Source of the DNA: Spartobacteria bacterium
Lineage (GTDB): Bacteria > Verrucomicrobiota > Verrucomicrobiia > Chthoniobacterales > UBA10450
Reading direction: 5' to 3'
NCBI GenBank assembly: GCA_003169975.1
Contig: PNAA01000054.1
Span: 1-64,000 of the forward strand
DNA: 64,000 nucleotides
The position numbers and the translations under genes were made by a program. Shown in pieces: positions 6,937-19,425 of the stretch. Below the pieces are notes generated by a model. It was given only the letters and a program-made list of their open reading frames with translations. It searched no databases and was not told the origin of the DNA. How positions within the stretch are numbered: the stretch's first letter is position 1; each line of letters opens with the position of its first letter.

Positions 6937-9105
6937 ATGAAAAAAATCGGGCTGCTTCTCCTTCCCGTCTTCGCCTTTGTCGCGCAGCCGCTCTCCTCCT
7001 TCGCCCAGGAGAGTGATCCGTCGGAAGTCTTCCTCAAAGCCTACATGACCGCGCAGCAGGGGGAAAAACTGGAACGCGAAAATCAACTTAAGCCGGCCCT
7101 TTCCAAATTCCGCTTTGCCGGTTCGATGCTCGAGGAGTTGAAAAAAAACAACGGCGACTGGCAGCCGGCGATCGTCGATTACCGTGGCCGCAAAATCAGC
7201 GAGGCCATCCTACGGGTGCAGAGCAAGATCGCCACGCAAAAAGATCTCGCCGAGACCGCCGAGCCAGCCGCCGCCGAGCCGGAAGCTCCCGCGCCGCCGC
7301 CTAACGGCACTCCGGCGGAACCGAGCGTGGAAATCGGTGCACAGCCGCGGCCCGCGCCCGCCGTCGACGTCCAGGGGGCGATCCAGGATGCGACCAAGGA
7401 GTTACGGGCGCGCGTTGATGCCCTGGAAGCGGAACTGAAGCAGTCGCAGAAGGAAATCTCGACCGCGCAGAGAGAGAAATCCGAAATCGCGGGCCGACTG
7501 CAAGAGACCAATCTCGAGCTCGAACAGGCCAAGGGCGAGCTGGCGAAAACGTCCCAGGCCGAAAAGGAAGTGCGCGATCAGTTGACCGCGGCTCAGGAAT
7601 CCCTGCAAGTCATCCAATCAAGCGGCGCGGGCGATCAGAAGGCGGCCCTCGCGCTGCAGGGTGAGATTGTGCAATTGAAAAAAGCGCTCGAAGCCGCAGA
7701 GACGAACCGCAGTGCGGCGGAGAAAGAAAGCGTCGCTGCGAAATCAAAACTGCTCGACGCCAACAAACAGGTCACGAGCGTGGCCCAGGAACGCGACACG
7801 ATGCAGCGCGAGCGGGATGATGCGTTGCGGGAGCTGAAGAACGCGGGCGAAGCGCAGGCGCGCGTGCAGGTGCTCGTGGCAGAGAACAGCAATCTCCAAA
7901 AAAAGCTGTCGGCGGCTGAGAACACGGTCCGGGAGATCAGTGCCGATCGCCCGAAAAAAGCGCAGGAGTTACAAGAGGTAAAACAACAACTCGAAAAATT
8001 GCGCGACCAACTCGTCGCCAGCCAGAGAGCAAACCAGGATTCGGACAAGTTGATCGCCGAATTGCGCCGGCAACTCGACGAAGCCAGTGGCGAACTCGCG
8101 ACCGCAAAATTGAGTGGCACGACACCCGAGGAGACCGCGCGGCTGGTGAAGGAGAACCAGATGCTGCGCGCGATCGTCGTGCGGGAACGCCAGGAAGAAG
8201 CGCGCCGCGAACAGGCAAAGAAGTTGATGCTCGCAGAGTTCGACAAACTGAAGATCAAATCCGACGTGCTCGACCAGCAGATCCATTTGCTGGCAGAACC
8301 GATCACCAAATTGAGCGCCGAGGAACTGGCGCTCTTAAAGACCCCGGTGGTGGCAATTTCCGATACCGTCCCCGGAACGATCGAGGCCAGCCTGACGATG
8401 GCCAAACCGCCCGCGCCCATCACGATCAGCAATGCGCCCGCGCCGCCGAGCGCGACCAAGCCTAACGAAAAATCCTCGCTCGATTCGGTCGCCCAAGGCG
8501 AGGGCAACACCATCGGACCACCGGTGAGCGCGACCTTCAAACCGGGGGTGCCGGCTGATCTCCTGCCTCTCGCCCGCGAAGCGAAGGCCAGCTTCGATCA
8601 GGGTAAATTCAAGCAGGCGGAAAAGCAGTATCAGGAACTGCTCACGAAAAGCCCCAACAACCTTTATTCCCTCTCCAACCTCGGAGTCGTTTTTTTCCGC
8701 AACGGAAAACTCAAAGCCGCCGAGCTGACGCTCAAGAAAGCGATCGCGATCGCCCCGGGGGATGAATTTGCCCACACCACGCTCGGGATTGTTTACTACC
8801 AGCAAAGCAAGTTTGACGACGCGCTTTCCGAGCTGACGAGATCGCTCGCGATCAATCCGAAAAGCGCAACCGCTCACAACTACCTCGGAATTACGGCGAG
8901 CCAGAAGGGATGGCAGGAGGCGGCCGAGAAAGAAATGCTCGAGGCCATCACGGACAACCCCGAGTATGCCGATGCCCATTTCAATCTCGCGGTCGTCTAT
9001 TCCACCTCTCAACCACCGGCGAAGGAATTGGCGCGGCGCCATTACGAAAAGGCACTCGCTCTCGGCGCTGCGCCCGACCCGATGCTCGATAAACTCCTGC
9101 GCTGA
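6937..9105 (+). CDS. Secreted coiled-coil and TPR-repeat protein
   Basis: Start set at ATG 6937 (MKKIGLLLLPVFAFVAQ), giving 722 residues with a clear signal peptide cut after SSFAQ. An upstream in-frame ATG overlaps tRNA-His and is rejected. Residues about 20-90 form an alpha-helical N-domain and 110-160 a Pro/Ala-rich linker. Residues 165-520 are a long heptad-rich coiled coil (KQSQKEISTAQREKSEI and similar), and 520-580 another Pro-rich linker. Residues about 585-720 are four TPR units: ASFDQGKFKQAEKQYQELL, NLGVVFFRNGKLKAAELTL, TLGIVYYQQSKFDDALSEL and a last unit near YADAHFNLAVVYS. It looks like a periplasmic or envelope scaffold; no catalytic motif is seen. The DUF2071 gene starts at or over its stop codon. 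Confidence 0.8.
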   Translation: MKKIGLLLLPVFAFVAQPLSSFAQESDPSEVFLKAYMTAQQGEKLERENQLKPALSKFRFAGSMLEELKKNNGDWQPAIVDYRGRKISEAILRVQSKIATQKDLAETAEPAAAEPEAPAPPPNGTPAEPSVEIGAQPRPAPAVDVQGAIQDATKELRARVDALEAELKQSQKEISTAQREKSEIAGRLQETNLELEQAKGELAKTSQAEKEVRDQLTAAQESLQVIQSSGAGDQKAALALQGEIVQLKKALEAAETNRSAAEKESVAAKSKLLDANKQVTSVAQERDTMQRERDDALRELKNAGEAQARVQVLVAENSNLQKKLSAAENTVREISADRPKKAQELQEVKQQLEKLRDQLVASQRANQDSDKLIAELRRQLDEASGELATAKLSGTTPEETARLVKENQMLRAIVVRERQEEARREQAKKLMLAEFDKLKIKSDVLDQQIHLLAEPITKLSAEELALLKTPVVAISDTVPGTIEASLTMAKPPAPITISNAPAPPSATKPNEKSSLDSVAQGEGNTIGPPVSATFKPGVPADLLPLAREAKASFDQGKFKQAEKQYQELLTKSPNNLYSLSNLGVVFFRNGKLKAAELTLKKAIAIAPGDEFAHTTLGIVYYQQSKFDDALSELTRSLAINPKSATAHNYLGITASQKGWQEAAEKEMLEAITDNPEYADAHFNLAVVYSTSQPPAKELARRHYEKALALGAAPDPMLDKLLR

Positions 9106-9812
9106 AGAAGACCTTCCTTAGCGCGGAATGGCGGCATCTCGTGATGCTCAATTACGCGGTCGAGCACAGGTTGCTCGACCCACTCGTTCCGCGCGGCCTT
9201 GAACTCGATCGGTTCCACTCTGTCGCCTACCTCAGTGTCGTTAGCTTTCTCTTCCTGAAGACGCGCGTTTTCGGAATTCCCTTCCCGTTTCACCGCAACT
9301 TTGAGGAAGTAAATCTGCGCTTTTACGTTCGCTACCGCGCCGCCGAGGGCTGGCGGCGCGGCGTTGTCTTTGTGAGGGAAATTGTCCCGCGTCGCGCCAT
9401 CGCCACCCTCGCGCGTCGCTTCTACGGCGAACCTTATTCCGCCTTCCCGATGACGCACACGATCGAGCGCGCTGCCGCACAGTTGCGCTGCCGCTATGAA
9501 TGGCGACGGAATGGGCGGCGCGAATTCGTTTCCGCCTCAGCCATGGGCGAGCCGGAACCAATCGCCTCCGGATCGCTCGAGGAATTCATCACCGAACATT
9601 ACTGGGGCTACACGGCGCGCGGCGAACACTGCACGCAGTACCAAGTCGAGCATCCGCGCTGGCGAGTTTGGCGCGCGACCGCGGCACGATTCGAGGCCGA
9701 TGTCGCCAGCCTCTACGGCGCTGAATTTAGCGGATCGCTCATGGCGCCGCCCGCTTCCGCCTTCATTGCCGAAGGTTCGCCCGTCATTGTGCGGCGCGGA
9801 AGTCCGCTCAAC

Positions 9813-9836
<24 letters not shown>
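9102..9836 (+). CDS. DUF2071 / YqjF-family protein
   Basis: The reading frame encodes [17 protein letters not shown], then [13 protein letters not shown] and [20 protein letters not shown], a good match to the N-terminus of the YqjF/COG3361 family (about 230-250 residues, function unknown). The first ATG (9144) would remove the conserved FLSAEW stretch. The only in-frame initiator-like codon before it, downstream of a TAA, is CTG at 9102-9104, which overlaps the TGA of the TPR gene. I therefore place the start there with low certainty; GTG 9141 is the alternative. The 3' end overlaps the aconitase 3' end by about 24 bases in convergent orientation. A soluble cytosolic protein is expected. Confidence 0.7.
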
Positions 9837-12686
<2,850 letters not shown>

Positions 12687-12766
12687 GATTATTTCTTATT
12701 CCGCAGCGGAAGCTTTTAGGTTGCCACGGGATCCCTCGACTTCACTCGGGATGACGTTGGCTGCCG

Positions 12767-13261
12767 TCACTTTAGCTCGGCTAGTTTGGCCTTGATCTTG
12801 TCGAAGTCCGGCAACTCGCGCGCATCCTCGTGCACTTCGGCGTACTGGATGACGCCGGCGCGATCGATGAGGAAGGCGGAGCGCTTCGCGACGCCCGCGA
12901 AGCCGAGATGCAACTGGGGGAGGAACGATTCGTATGCGACACCGTAGCTGTGCGCCGCTTGGTGTTCGTAGTCGCTCAGGAGCGTGACGTTGATCTTTTC
13001 CTTTTGCGCCCAGGCTTCTTGGGCAAAGGGGTTGTCGCCGCTGATTCCGTAGACTTCGCAATGGAGATCGCCATACTCGCGCAAGCCGTTGCCGACACCG
13101 CACATCTCGATCGTGCAGGTGCCGGTGAAGGCCATCGGAAAGAAGAGCAAGAGCGTGTTTCTGGCGCCGAAATTTTCGCTCAACCGAACCGGGCGCGGCC
13201 CGTCCGCGGTCTTGGTGGGGAGAGTGAAATCAGGTGCCTTGGTTCCAACTGCGAGTGCCAT
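12767..13261 (-). CDS. Peroxiredoxin (AhpC/TSA family, BCP/AhpE-like)
   Basis: 164-residue thioredoxin-fold peroxidase that reduces hydrogen peroxide and organic hydroperoxides in the cytosol. The start at 13261 is supported by GGAG 8-10 bases upstream. Visible features are GTKAPDFTLP at the N-terminus, the peroxidatic cysteine in FFPMAFTGTCTIEMC, the conserved Arg region near AKRSAFLIDRAGVI, and the C-terminal DKIKAKLAELK. The second cysteine of the CTIEMC block lies five residues after the peroxidatic one, as in several BCP/AhpE-type enzymes. There is no signal peptide. It lies upstream of aconitase on the same strand (80-base gap), so the two may be co-transcribed. Confidence 0.92.
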   Translation of the reverse strand: MALAVGTKAPDFTLPTKTADGPRPVRLSENFGARNTLLLFFPMAFTGTCTIEMCGVGNGLREYGDLHCEVYGISGDNPFAQEAWAQKEKINVTLLSDYEHQAAHSYGVAYESFLPQLHLGFAGVAKRSAFLIDRAGVIQYAEVHEDARELPDFDKIKAKLAELK

Positions 13262-13391
13262 AATGAATGCTCCAGTGAGGTTGCGTGGGAGACATCCAGT
13301 ATAGAAACGGTCGACGCGGGGTCAAAAGATTTGCGGGCGAGCCCCGCCGAATGGAAGCCGGACTCCGGTCGGGCCGAGGCTTTCCCCGTCG

Positions 13392-14102
13392 TTAGGCGTG
13401 GCGGTTGGAATGACGCGCGCTGGCTGCGGAAACGCGCTTGCGTTTGGAATCAGCTTTGCGAATCGCGCTCGACGTGGCCACCGGAGGAGTGGTCGGCGGC
13501 GGAGCAGCCGTGGTGAAAATTGCTTTGCCGGGGGGAGTCTTCGACTTCGGCAGCTTCGGGAGCGAATCGGGAATGATCCTGACGAGCGCGCCGATTCGGA
13601 CCTGAGCATAAACCTCGGCGACATCCTTGGAGGACATCCGGACGCAGCCGTAACTGGCGGGTTTGCCGATGATCTTCTCCTCGGGCGTGCCGTGGATGTA
13701 GATGCAGCGGTTAAAGGCGTTGGCGTTCGACGGTTCGAGGCCGCGCAGCCAGATGATGCGGGTGACGATCGGATCACGGCCGGGAGCGTTGGGCGGGAGA
13801 ATTTCCCCCGTGAAACGGCGTTTGTGGAAAACCGCTCCCGTGGGAGCGTGGTCGCCGATTTTTTCCGCCACTTGCAACCAGCCTAACGGCGTCGCCATGC
13901 TCCCCCAACGGTCGCCGAGGCCGAACTTTGAAGTGGAGACCGGATAAACCGCGACCCGCTCACCATTCTCGACCACCATCAATTTTTGATCGCGCACGCT
14001 GATAATGACGCGCGGCGGAATGGTGGTGTCGGTGCCGGCAAACAAATCAGCGACCGCCGAGGCGAGAAAAATACAGGCGAGAAAGCGGCGGCGGCAAAGC
14101 AT
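13392..14102 (-). CDS. L,D-transpeptidase (YkuD domain), secreted
   Basis: 236 residues. An N-terminal signal sequence (FLACIFLASAVADLFAG) is followed by a YkuD catalytic domain at about residues 30-165. The active-site signature is present: IYIHGTPEEKIIG with the histidine, then SYGCVRMSSKDV with the nucleophilic cysteine. These enzymes cross-link peptidoglycan or attach proteins to it in the periplasm. The C-terminus (about 175-236) is a Pro/Thr- then Lys/Arg-rich low-complexity tail, so the protein may bind the wall electrostatically. The stop codon TAA lies inside a CGTTAGGC octamer at 13390. It sits 33 bases downstream of the GT2 synthase on the same strand, suggesting an operon. Confidence 0.92.
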   Translation of the reverse strand: MLCRRRFLACIFLASAVADLFAGTDTTIPPRVIISVRDQKLMVVENGERVAVYPVSTSKFGLGDRWGSMATPLGWLQVAEKIGDHAPTGAVFHKRRFTGEILPPNAPGRDPIVTRIIWLRGLEPSNANAFNRCIYIHGTPEEKIIGKPASYGCVRMSSKDVAEVYAQVRIGALVRIIPDSLPKLPKSKTPPGKAIFTTAAPPPTTPPVATSSAIRKADSKRKRVSAASARHSNRHA

Positions 14103-14135
14103 CGGCGTCTTAATTAAGGAACAGAGCGCACCATG

Positions 14136-15638
14136 TCACGCCGGAAATGCAATTTCCCGCGCACTCGGGAAATTAAAACGAGGCCACCACTGGGCAAGCG
14201 AGGAGAGAGCGACGTAGAGAAACCCGCATTGAAACATAACGAGGAAAGGAAGGGTGAAATACTGCCCGTGGGTCACCGCATACCAGACGAAGTAACTAAA
14301 GTAAATCGCAAATCCGATTTCGACGACCGGGAGAAGTGATTTGAGCGGCATGTAACGGCACGACCGCCAAGTCTGTGATTTGGTTTCGATCCCGTATTTC
14401 GGGGTGCGCTTGAATTCCGACTGGTGATTGAAGACGGCTTCGAGCACGGCGCGGGCGTTGTTGATCGAAAGGCCGACGCCGAGAGCGATCAGCGCCGGGA
14501 GCAAAAGAATCTCCTTCATCCAGGTGCGCGGGTGGAGTTCGCGCTGCGCGCAAATGTAAAAGACCGCCACCGAGACCGACGCGGTGAGGAAAATCGGGAG
14601 GTCGATCAGCAACATGCGCAGCCAGCCCGACTGCGGTCCGCCGCTGGACGGGTGCAGGAGCACACAGAGACAGGCGAGGAGCAGGTAGGCAAAATTTGAG
14701 GTGAGGTGACCTGTCGCCTCGATCTTGATCGGCAGGGGCAGCCCGCTGCGCCAGATGCGGGGCAGCAATTTCTTGCAGGTCTGGATCGAGCCTTTCGTCC
14801 AGCGATGCTGTTGTGATTTAAAACCGTTCATGTCGACGGGCAATTCGGCCGGCGTCACGACATCGGTCAGGAAAACGAACTTCCAGCCTTCGAGCTGCGC
14901 GCGATAGCTGAGATCGAGATCCTCGGTCAGGGTGTCATGTTGCCAGCCGCCCGAATCCGCAATGCAAGATTTGCGCCAGAGACCGGCGGTCCCGTTGAAA
15001 TTAAAGAAACGCCCGCTCCGGCTGCGCGCGACCTGCTCGAGGAGCAGATGGCCATCGAGAAACATCGCCTGCACGCGGGTGAGGAGCGAATAGCCGCGGT
15101 TGATGTGCCCCCAACGCGTTTGAATCATCCCCACTTTCGGATCGGTGAAAAAATGGACGGTGGCTTTGAGCAACTCGGGTTGCGGAACAAAATCGGCGTC
15201 GAGGATGCAGACAAACTCGCCGCGCGCGGTGGCCAGCCCGGCCTCGAGCGCCCCGGCTTTGTAGCCGACGCGGTCGGTGCGGTGGATCAGCTCGACGTCG
15301 AAGCCGCGCGCGGCCAGTCGCCGGACGCATGAGGCCGTGAGCTCCCGGGTCTCATCGGTGGAATCATCGAGCACCTGGATCTGCAACAGTTCACGTGGAT
15401 AATCGAGTTCACTGACCGACCTGAGCAGACGCTCGACCACGTAGATTTCGTTGAAAAGCGGCAACTGGACGGTGATGACCGGGAGCTGCTGAAAATAAGC
15501 GAGCGGCTGCGGGGCCCGCTTCCGGTTTTTCAGAAAAAGATAAACGATGAAATACCGATGCAGGCCGTAGCCCGAGAGGCCGATCAGGACACTCAGGTAA
15601 CAGAACGCCCAGATTACATCCACAACGCTTCCTCCCAT
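14136..15638 (-). CDS. Family 2 glycosyltransferase, cellulose-synthase-like
   Basis: About 500 residues from ATG 15638 ([12 protein letters not shown]); an upstream start at 15674 is possible. One N-terminal membrane helix is followed by a GT2 catalytic domain with the processive-synthase motifs: [35 protein letters not shown] (DxD), [11 protein letters not shown] (TED) and [12 protein letters not shown] (QxxRW). Four or more membrane helices follow ([45 protein letters not shown] and the last near [17 protein letters not shown]). This is the architecture of inner-membrane synthases making beta-linked glycans or glycolipids. No BcsB/BcsC-like partner is nearby; the downstream L,D-transpeptidase is probably co-transcribed. 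Confidence 0.9.
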   Translation of the reverse strand: MGGSVVDVIWAFCYLSVLIGLSGYGLHRYFIVYLFLKNRKRAPQPLAYFQQLPVITVQLPLFNEIYVVERLLRSVSELDYPRELLQIQVLDDSTDETRELTASCVRRLAARGFDVELIHRTDRVGYKAGALEAGLATARGEFVCILDADFVPQPELLKATVHFFTDPKVGMIQTRWGHINRGYSLLTRVQAMFLDGHLLLEQVARSRSGRFFNFNGTAGLWRKSCIADSGGWQHDTLTEDLDLSYRAQLEGWKFVFLTDVVTPAELPVDMNGFKSQQHRWTKGSIQTCKKLLPRIWRSGLPLPIKIEATGHLTSNFAYLLLACLCVLLHPSSGGPQSGWLRMLLIDLPIFLTASVSVAVFYICAQRELHPRTWMKEILLLPALIALGVGLSINNARAVLEAVFNHQSEFKRTPKYGIETKSQTWRSCRYMPLKSLLPVVEIGFAIYFSYFVWYAVTHGQYFTLPFLVMFQCGFLYVALSSLAQWWPRFNFPSAREIAFPA

Positions 15639-15952
15639 AACAATGCTAACGGTGCCGCGCTGGTCACGGCGCACAGAGGCGACATGATGCCGCTTCCGCG
15701 GGATGCGTCAAATCAAATCTCGGGTGGCGCGGCGGTGCAATCAGGCGCCCGGCGAAGCATCCGCGCGAGGCAATTCGCCTGCGGAGGCGAGCGCTTCACA
15801 CATCCCGTGCGAATTCAGTTCACAGACAAACGCCCGAAAATCGCGATTCCCGGCGAGCCGACCTACCTCCGGTTCGAAGTCGAAATGACATCACCGCCGG
15901 TTGCGTCGCAGACAAAGAAGCCGAAAACTGACCAGGCACCCCGACCGAAATC

Positions 15953-18427
15953 GTGCAAGAGCAAGCTAAACTACGCAGCCGGCCTCGCGGCCGTTTCGAG
16001 CGTCTCAACATCGTCATCATCATCCTGTTCGCCGGCTGGGTGCCGTCGATCCTGATGTTGGTGGTCTCATACACGATCCTCACCCGGACGCTCGAATCAA
16101 AAATCCAGCGCGACCGACAGACTTTCGTCCAACTGATTGCGCACCTCGTGGGGGACGACATTGGCCGCAGCGGCGCGATTGTCGATTACTATCAAACATA
16201 CCCTCCGCTCGTGAAAATTTTTACGGCCCGTTATCCGGACCTGGCGGCCGAGAGCTGGCTGCAGGAAACCTATTTCTCTCACCCCCGGATCGACGGGATG
16301 TTCATCACCACGGCGGATGGCCGCCTCATCGCCTCGTTACCCGATAATCCGGCGATGACTCTGAACAACCAGATTTCGCGATCCTGGTTGGCCGCCGCCC
16401 GTACGGCCAAAAGCTTCTACGTCTCGCCGGTGCACGCGCGGACGTCAGATAACCGCATCGCGACCGATCTCGTTAGTCCGATCCGGGCGCCCGACGGTTC
16501 GAGGATCGGCTTCATCGGCGTCTCGGTCCTGGTCGAGCGGATCGGACGGCGCTTGTCGGCGATCGACCTCGCCGACCAGGCGCGGTGTCGGATTGTCGAT
16601 CAGAATGGCTACGAGCTTTTCAGCAATGATTTCAAAGCAAATTCCGGCCCGGCTTCTCCCGCGACCAAGACTCTGATCAACGATATTCGCGCCCTCAAGA
16701 CCGGGCATATCGAGCGAGAGGGCAATCTCTATTCGTTCGCGCCGGTCGAGTCGACGGGTTGGACCACGGTGGTCGAACAGCCGCGCGCGGTCGCCTACAA
16801 GCCGGTGCGCGATCTGCTCGAGAGAATGACCGTCCTGGCGACCTGGCTGATCGTCGGGACCGGCATTATCGCCTGGCTGGCCGGAAAATTTTACCGGCGT
16901 CAACGGGAAGCGGCGGCACGGATCGAGCGGGAAGTCATTTTCAACGACAAGATCCTCGCCAACATGCCGAGCGGCATTGCGCTGGTCGATCCGACGACGC
17001 GGAAGTTCCTCCAGGCGAACGAAGCGTTCGGGCAAATGGCGCGACGGTTCGGAAATTTGCCACCGGAAAAGGAAATGAGCGAAACGACCTACCAGGAGGT
17101 AAATATCGCGCCGCCCGAGGCGATCGAGAAAGTCCTCTCGTTTGGGACGCCCTTCCAGCTCGTCGAGCAGCCGGTCGTCGATCGCGCCGGCATAACGAAC
17201 TTCGTCAATGTAAATCTGCTCCGCCTGCAGGATTCCAAGCAGACCGTGCAAGGCGTGCTTTTCCTGGTCGAAGACAAGACGCGCGATGTGCGGCTGCGCC
17301 AGGAGCTGATCTCCGCGAATGCGGCCAAGGACCAGTTCCTTGCCTTGCTCTCGCACGAGCTCCGCAACCCGCTCTCGCCCGTGATCGCGATGGTCGGCGA
17401 GCTGGAAGCGCGCACGCCCGACGAGCCCGAGCTGCGTCAACCGCTCGCCGTCATCCGTCGCAACGTGGAACTGGAAGCGCGCTTGATCGACGACCTGCTC
17501 GATGTGACCCGGATCGCGAAAGGCAAGCTCCAACTTAGTTTCGAGGTCACCTCCATTCACGAAACGCTGGAACGCGCCTACGAAATCTGTCGCGAGGACA
17601 TCCTGCAAAAAAAATTGCGCTTTGAATTCCGGCTCCGCGCCGAACACGAATACGTCAATGGCGATCCGGCCCGGTTGCAGCAGATTTTTTGGAACCTGAT
17701 CAAGAATGGCGTGAAGTTCACTCCGGGTGGCGGGCAAATCATCGTTGAAACCTCTAATCTCGACGACGACCGCATCGTGATCCGCACGATCGATAACGGG
17801 ATCGGGATCGACCGCGGAAAAATCGAGAAGATTTTCAATGCCTTCGAGCAGGGCCAAAGCTCCATCACGCGGAAATTCGGAGGACTCGGTCTCGGCCTCG
17901 CGATTTCAAAGGCAATGGTGCGAGCCCATGGCGGCACGATCACCGTCGAAAGCGCCGGCTTGGGCAAGGGATCGACCTTTAGCGTCGTGCTCACCACCGT
18001 TCCGGCGCCGGCGGAAACCGACGCGCCATCCGGTTCGCCTAACGGCGGCGAGGCAAAACCTCCGGCACGCAAAGGCCATCTCCTCGTGGTCGATGATCAT
18101 CACGACACCTGCGTCGGGATGAAGATGCTGCTGGAACGCCGCGGCTACCGAATTACCCTCGCCCACACGGCCGATCAGGCGATCGAAAAAGCGCAGCTCG
18201 AGAAGTTCGATTTGCTCATCAGCGACATCGGGTTGCCCGACCGCAGCGGCTACGAACTGATGCAGGAACTGCAGGCAAAAAATTCACTGCGCGGCATCGC
18301 CTTGAGCGGTTTTGGAATGGAACACGACATCAACAAAGCGCGCGCCGCCGGTTTCTCAGAGCACCTAACGAAACCGATTAATTTCGACCGGCTGGACGAA
18401 GTGATTCGCAGCTTGCTTGTCGAGTAG
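15953..18427 (+). CDS. Hybrid sensor histidine kinase (Cache, PAS, HisKA, HATPase, REC)
   Basis: 824 residues from a GTG start at 15953. TM1 is at about 22-45 (IVIIILFAGWVPSILMLVV). A double-Cache-like periplasmic sensor domain spans about 48-290 (PRIDGMFITTADGRLIASL, IGFIGVSVLVERI) and TM2 is at about 292-315. A PAS-like domain follows (about 330-445), then HisKA with the phospho-histidine in FLALLSHELRNPLSPVI (about 465). The HATPase has N-box FWNLIKNGVKFTPGG, G1 IDNGIGIDRGK and G2 GGLGLGLAISKAM. A C-terminal receiver (about 705-824) has DDHHDT, phospho-acceptor DIGLPDRSG and HLTKPIN. The signal is probably a small extracellular ligand. No response regulator is adjacent. It is divergent from the GT2/L,D-transpeptidase pair. 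Confidence 0.93.
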   Translation: MQEQAKLRSRPRGRFERLNIVIIILFAGWVPSILMLVVSYTILTRTLESKIQRDRQTFVQLIAHLVGDDIGRSGAIVDYYQTYPPLVKIFTARYPDLAAESWLQETYFSHPRIDGMFITTADGRLIASLPDNPAMTLNNQISRSWLAAARTAKSFYVSPVHARTSDNRIATDLVSPIRAPDGSRIGFIGVSVLVERIGRRLSAIDLADQARCRIVDQNGYELFSNDFKANSGPASPATKTLINDIRALKTGHIEREGNLYSFAPVESTGWTTVVEQPRAVAYKPVRDLLERMTVLATWLIVGTGIIAWLAGKFYRRQREAAARIEREVIFNDKILANMPSGIALVDPTTRKFLQANEAFGQMARRFGNLPPEKEMSETTYQEVNIAPPEAIEKVLSFGTPFQLVEQPVVDRAGITNFVNVNLLRLQDSKQTVQGVLFLVEDKTRDVRLRQELISANAAKDQFLALLSHELRNPLSPVIAMVGELEARTPDEPELRQPLAVIRRNVELEARLIDDLLDVTRIAKGKLQLSFEVTSIHETLERAYEICREDILQKKLRFEFRLRAEHEYVNGDPARLQQIFWNLIKNGVKFTPGGGQIIVETSNLDDDRIVIRTIDNGIGIDRGKIEKIFNAFEQGQSSITRKFGGLGLGLAISKAMVRAHGGTITVESAGLGKGSTFSVVLTTVPAPAETDAPSGSPNGGEAKPPARKGHLLVVDDHHDTCVGMKMLLERRGYRITLAHTADQAIEKAQLEKFDLLISDIGLPDRSGYELMQELQAKNSLRGIALSGFGMEHDINKARAAGFSEHLTKPINFDRLDEVIRSLLVE

Positions 18428-18444
18428 CGGGGGCGCTTCGATCG

Positions 18445-19023
18445 TCACGCCTTCGGCAGGCGTGCGTCCACGAGTCCACAAATCACGTGGAGCAGAAATT
18501 TGTGCGCTTCCTGGATGCGCGCCGTCGTCTCGCTGCGCACAAGAAGCTCGATTTCCGCCAGTCCCTTGGCCAGCCCGCCGTCCCGGCCGAGCAGCGCGAC
18601 GGTCGTGAGGCCGCGCGCTTTTCCCTCCTCCAGCGCGCGAAGAATATTTCTGGAATTACCACTGGTCGTTAGCACCACGAGGACGTCGCCCCGTTGCCCA
18701 AGCCCGGCCACCTGCCGCGCGAAGACTTCTTCGTAGCCATAATCATTGCCAATGGCGCTCATCAGGCTGCCGCCCTGCGCGAGATTAAGCGCTGGATAGG
18801 GCCGCCGGTCGGCCACAAACCGGCAGCCAAACTCCGCTGAGAAATCCGCCCCATCCGCCGCGCTCCCGCCGTTGCCGCAGACCAGTAACTTCCTCCCGCC
18901 GCAGAGACAATCGACCATCGCGTCAGCGACCCGTGCGATCGGGTGCGCGAGGTCTTGCAACGACTCGAAGGTACTGCACGCGGCGCGAATCGCCTCCCGC
19001 AAATGATTACTAATGTCGGCCAT
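18445..19023 (-). CDS. gmhA: Sedoheptulose-7-phosphate isomerase (SIS domain)
   Basis: 192 residues from ATG 19023 (MADISNHLREAIRAA); the longer frame to 19119 adds an implausible cysteine-rich extension. SIS-domain signatures are CGNGGSAADGADFSAEF and VLTTSGNSRNILRAL, and the C-terminal helix VRSETTARIQEAHKFLLHVI carries the Glu/His residues of the family. GmhA converts sedoheptulose 7-phosphate to D-glycero-D-manno-heptose 7-phosphate in the cytosol, the first step to activated heptose. HddA, the next kinase of the GDP-heptose branch, is encoded at 22226, which ties this gene to the polysaccharide locus. It is transcribed away from the rest of the locus. Confidence 0.92.
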   Translation of the reverse strand: MADISNHLREAIRAACSTFESLQDLAHPIARVADAMVDCLCGGRKLLVCGNGGSAADGADFSAEFGCRFVADRRPYPALNLAQGGSLMSAIGNDYGYEEVFARQVAGLGQRGDVLVVLTTSGNSRNILRALEEGKARGLTTVALLGRDGGLAKGLAEIELLVRSETTARIQEAHKFLLHVICGLVDARLPKA

Positions 19024-19425
19024 GTAATTTGTCGTCGGATCGCGAAGGGGCAGTTTGGCTGCCGATACAACCTGGGAGCGTGGGTTGCAACCAATATCGT
19101 GGCAGCTCGTCGAGCACAAAAGGCAAACCGTGAAAACCTGACTCGAATGTCAGTTTCGCTTGCGCTTTGCCGATTATCTGTCGAGATGAATGGCGCAATC
19201 CAGTCGGACGCTGTGGGGCGGTCGTTCGGCCGCAGAACGTCGTTCCGCTCAGGGGCAAGCGGGGTGAATACGCATTTTGAATCACGGAGTTTTGCTTTGA
19301 AAATCAGCCAAGGGCGTGTTTCGTGCTCAATGCACCAAATCCCGGGTATCGGAAGAATTTTGTATACAGAATTTCCAAAACTTCATAAGCTCTAGCAGAA
19401 ATCAGCAATCTGCTTTCCTAAAATC
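19024..19425. promoter_or_regulatory. 402-base divergent region between gmhA and the GT2 gene
   Basis: No gene is supported here. It lies between divergent genes, so it must hold promoters for gmhA and for the polysaccharide operon beginning at 19426. The right half (about 19260-19420) is AT-richer and includes the TTTGTATACAGAATTTCC stretch near 19360, a plausible promoter neighbourhood, though no consensus can be assigned with confidence. Confidence 0.35.

Noticed and set aside
7635-8540. Ser-rich frame antisense to the TPR/coiled-coil gene
   Set aside because: It mirrors the Glu/Lys/Ala-rich coiled coil on the other strand and has no independent signal or ribosome site.
12687-12766. Short hairpin-like word (ATCCC and GGGAT around 12730-12751) between aconitase and peroxiredoxin
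   Set aside because: The paired arms are only five bases with mismatches inside and no T-run, so neither a terminator nor a repeat element can be supported.
16445-17857. 470-codon frame antisense to the hybrid histidine kinase
   Set aside because: The kinase frame carries all catalytic motifs in order; the antisense frame has none.
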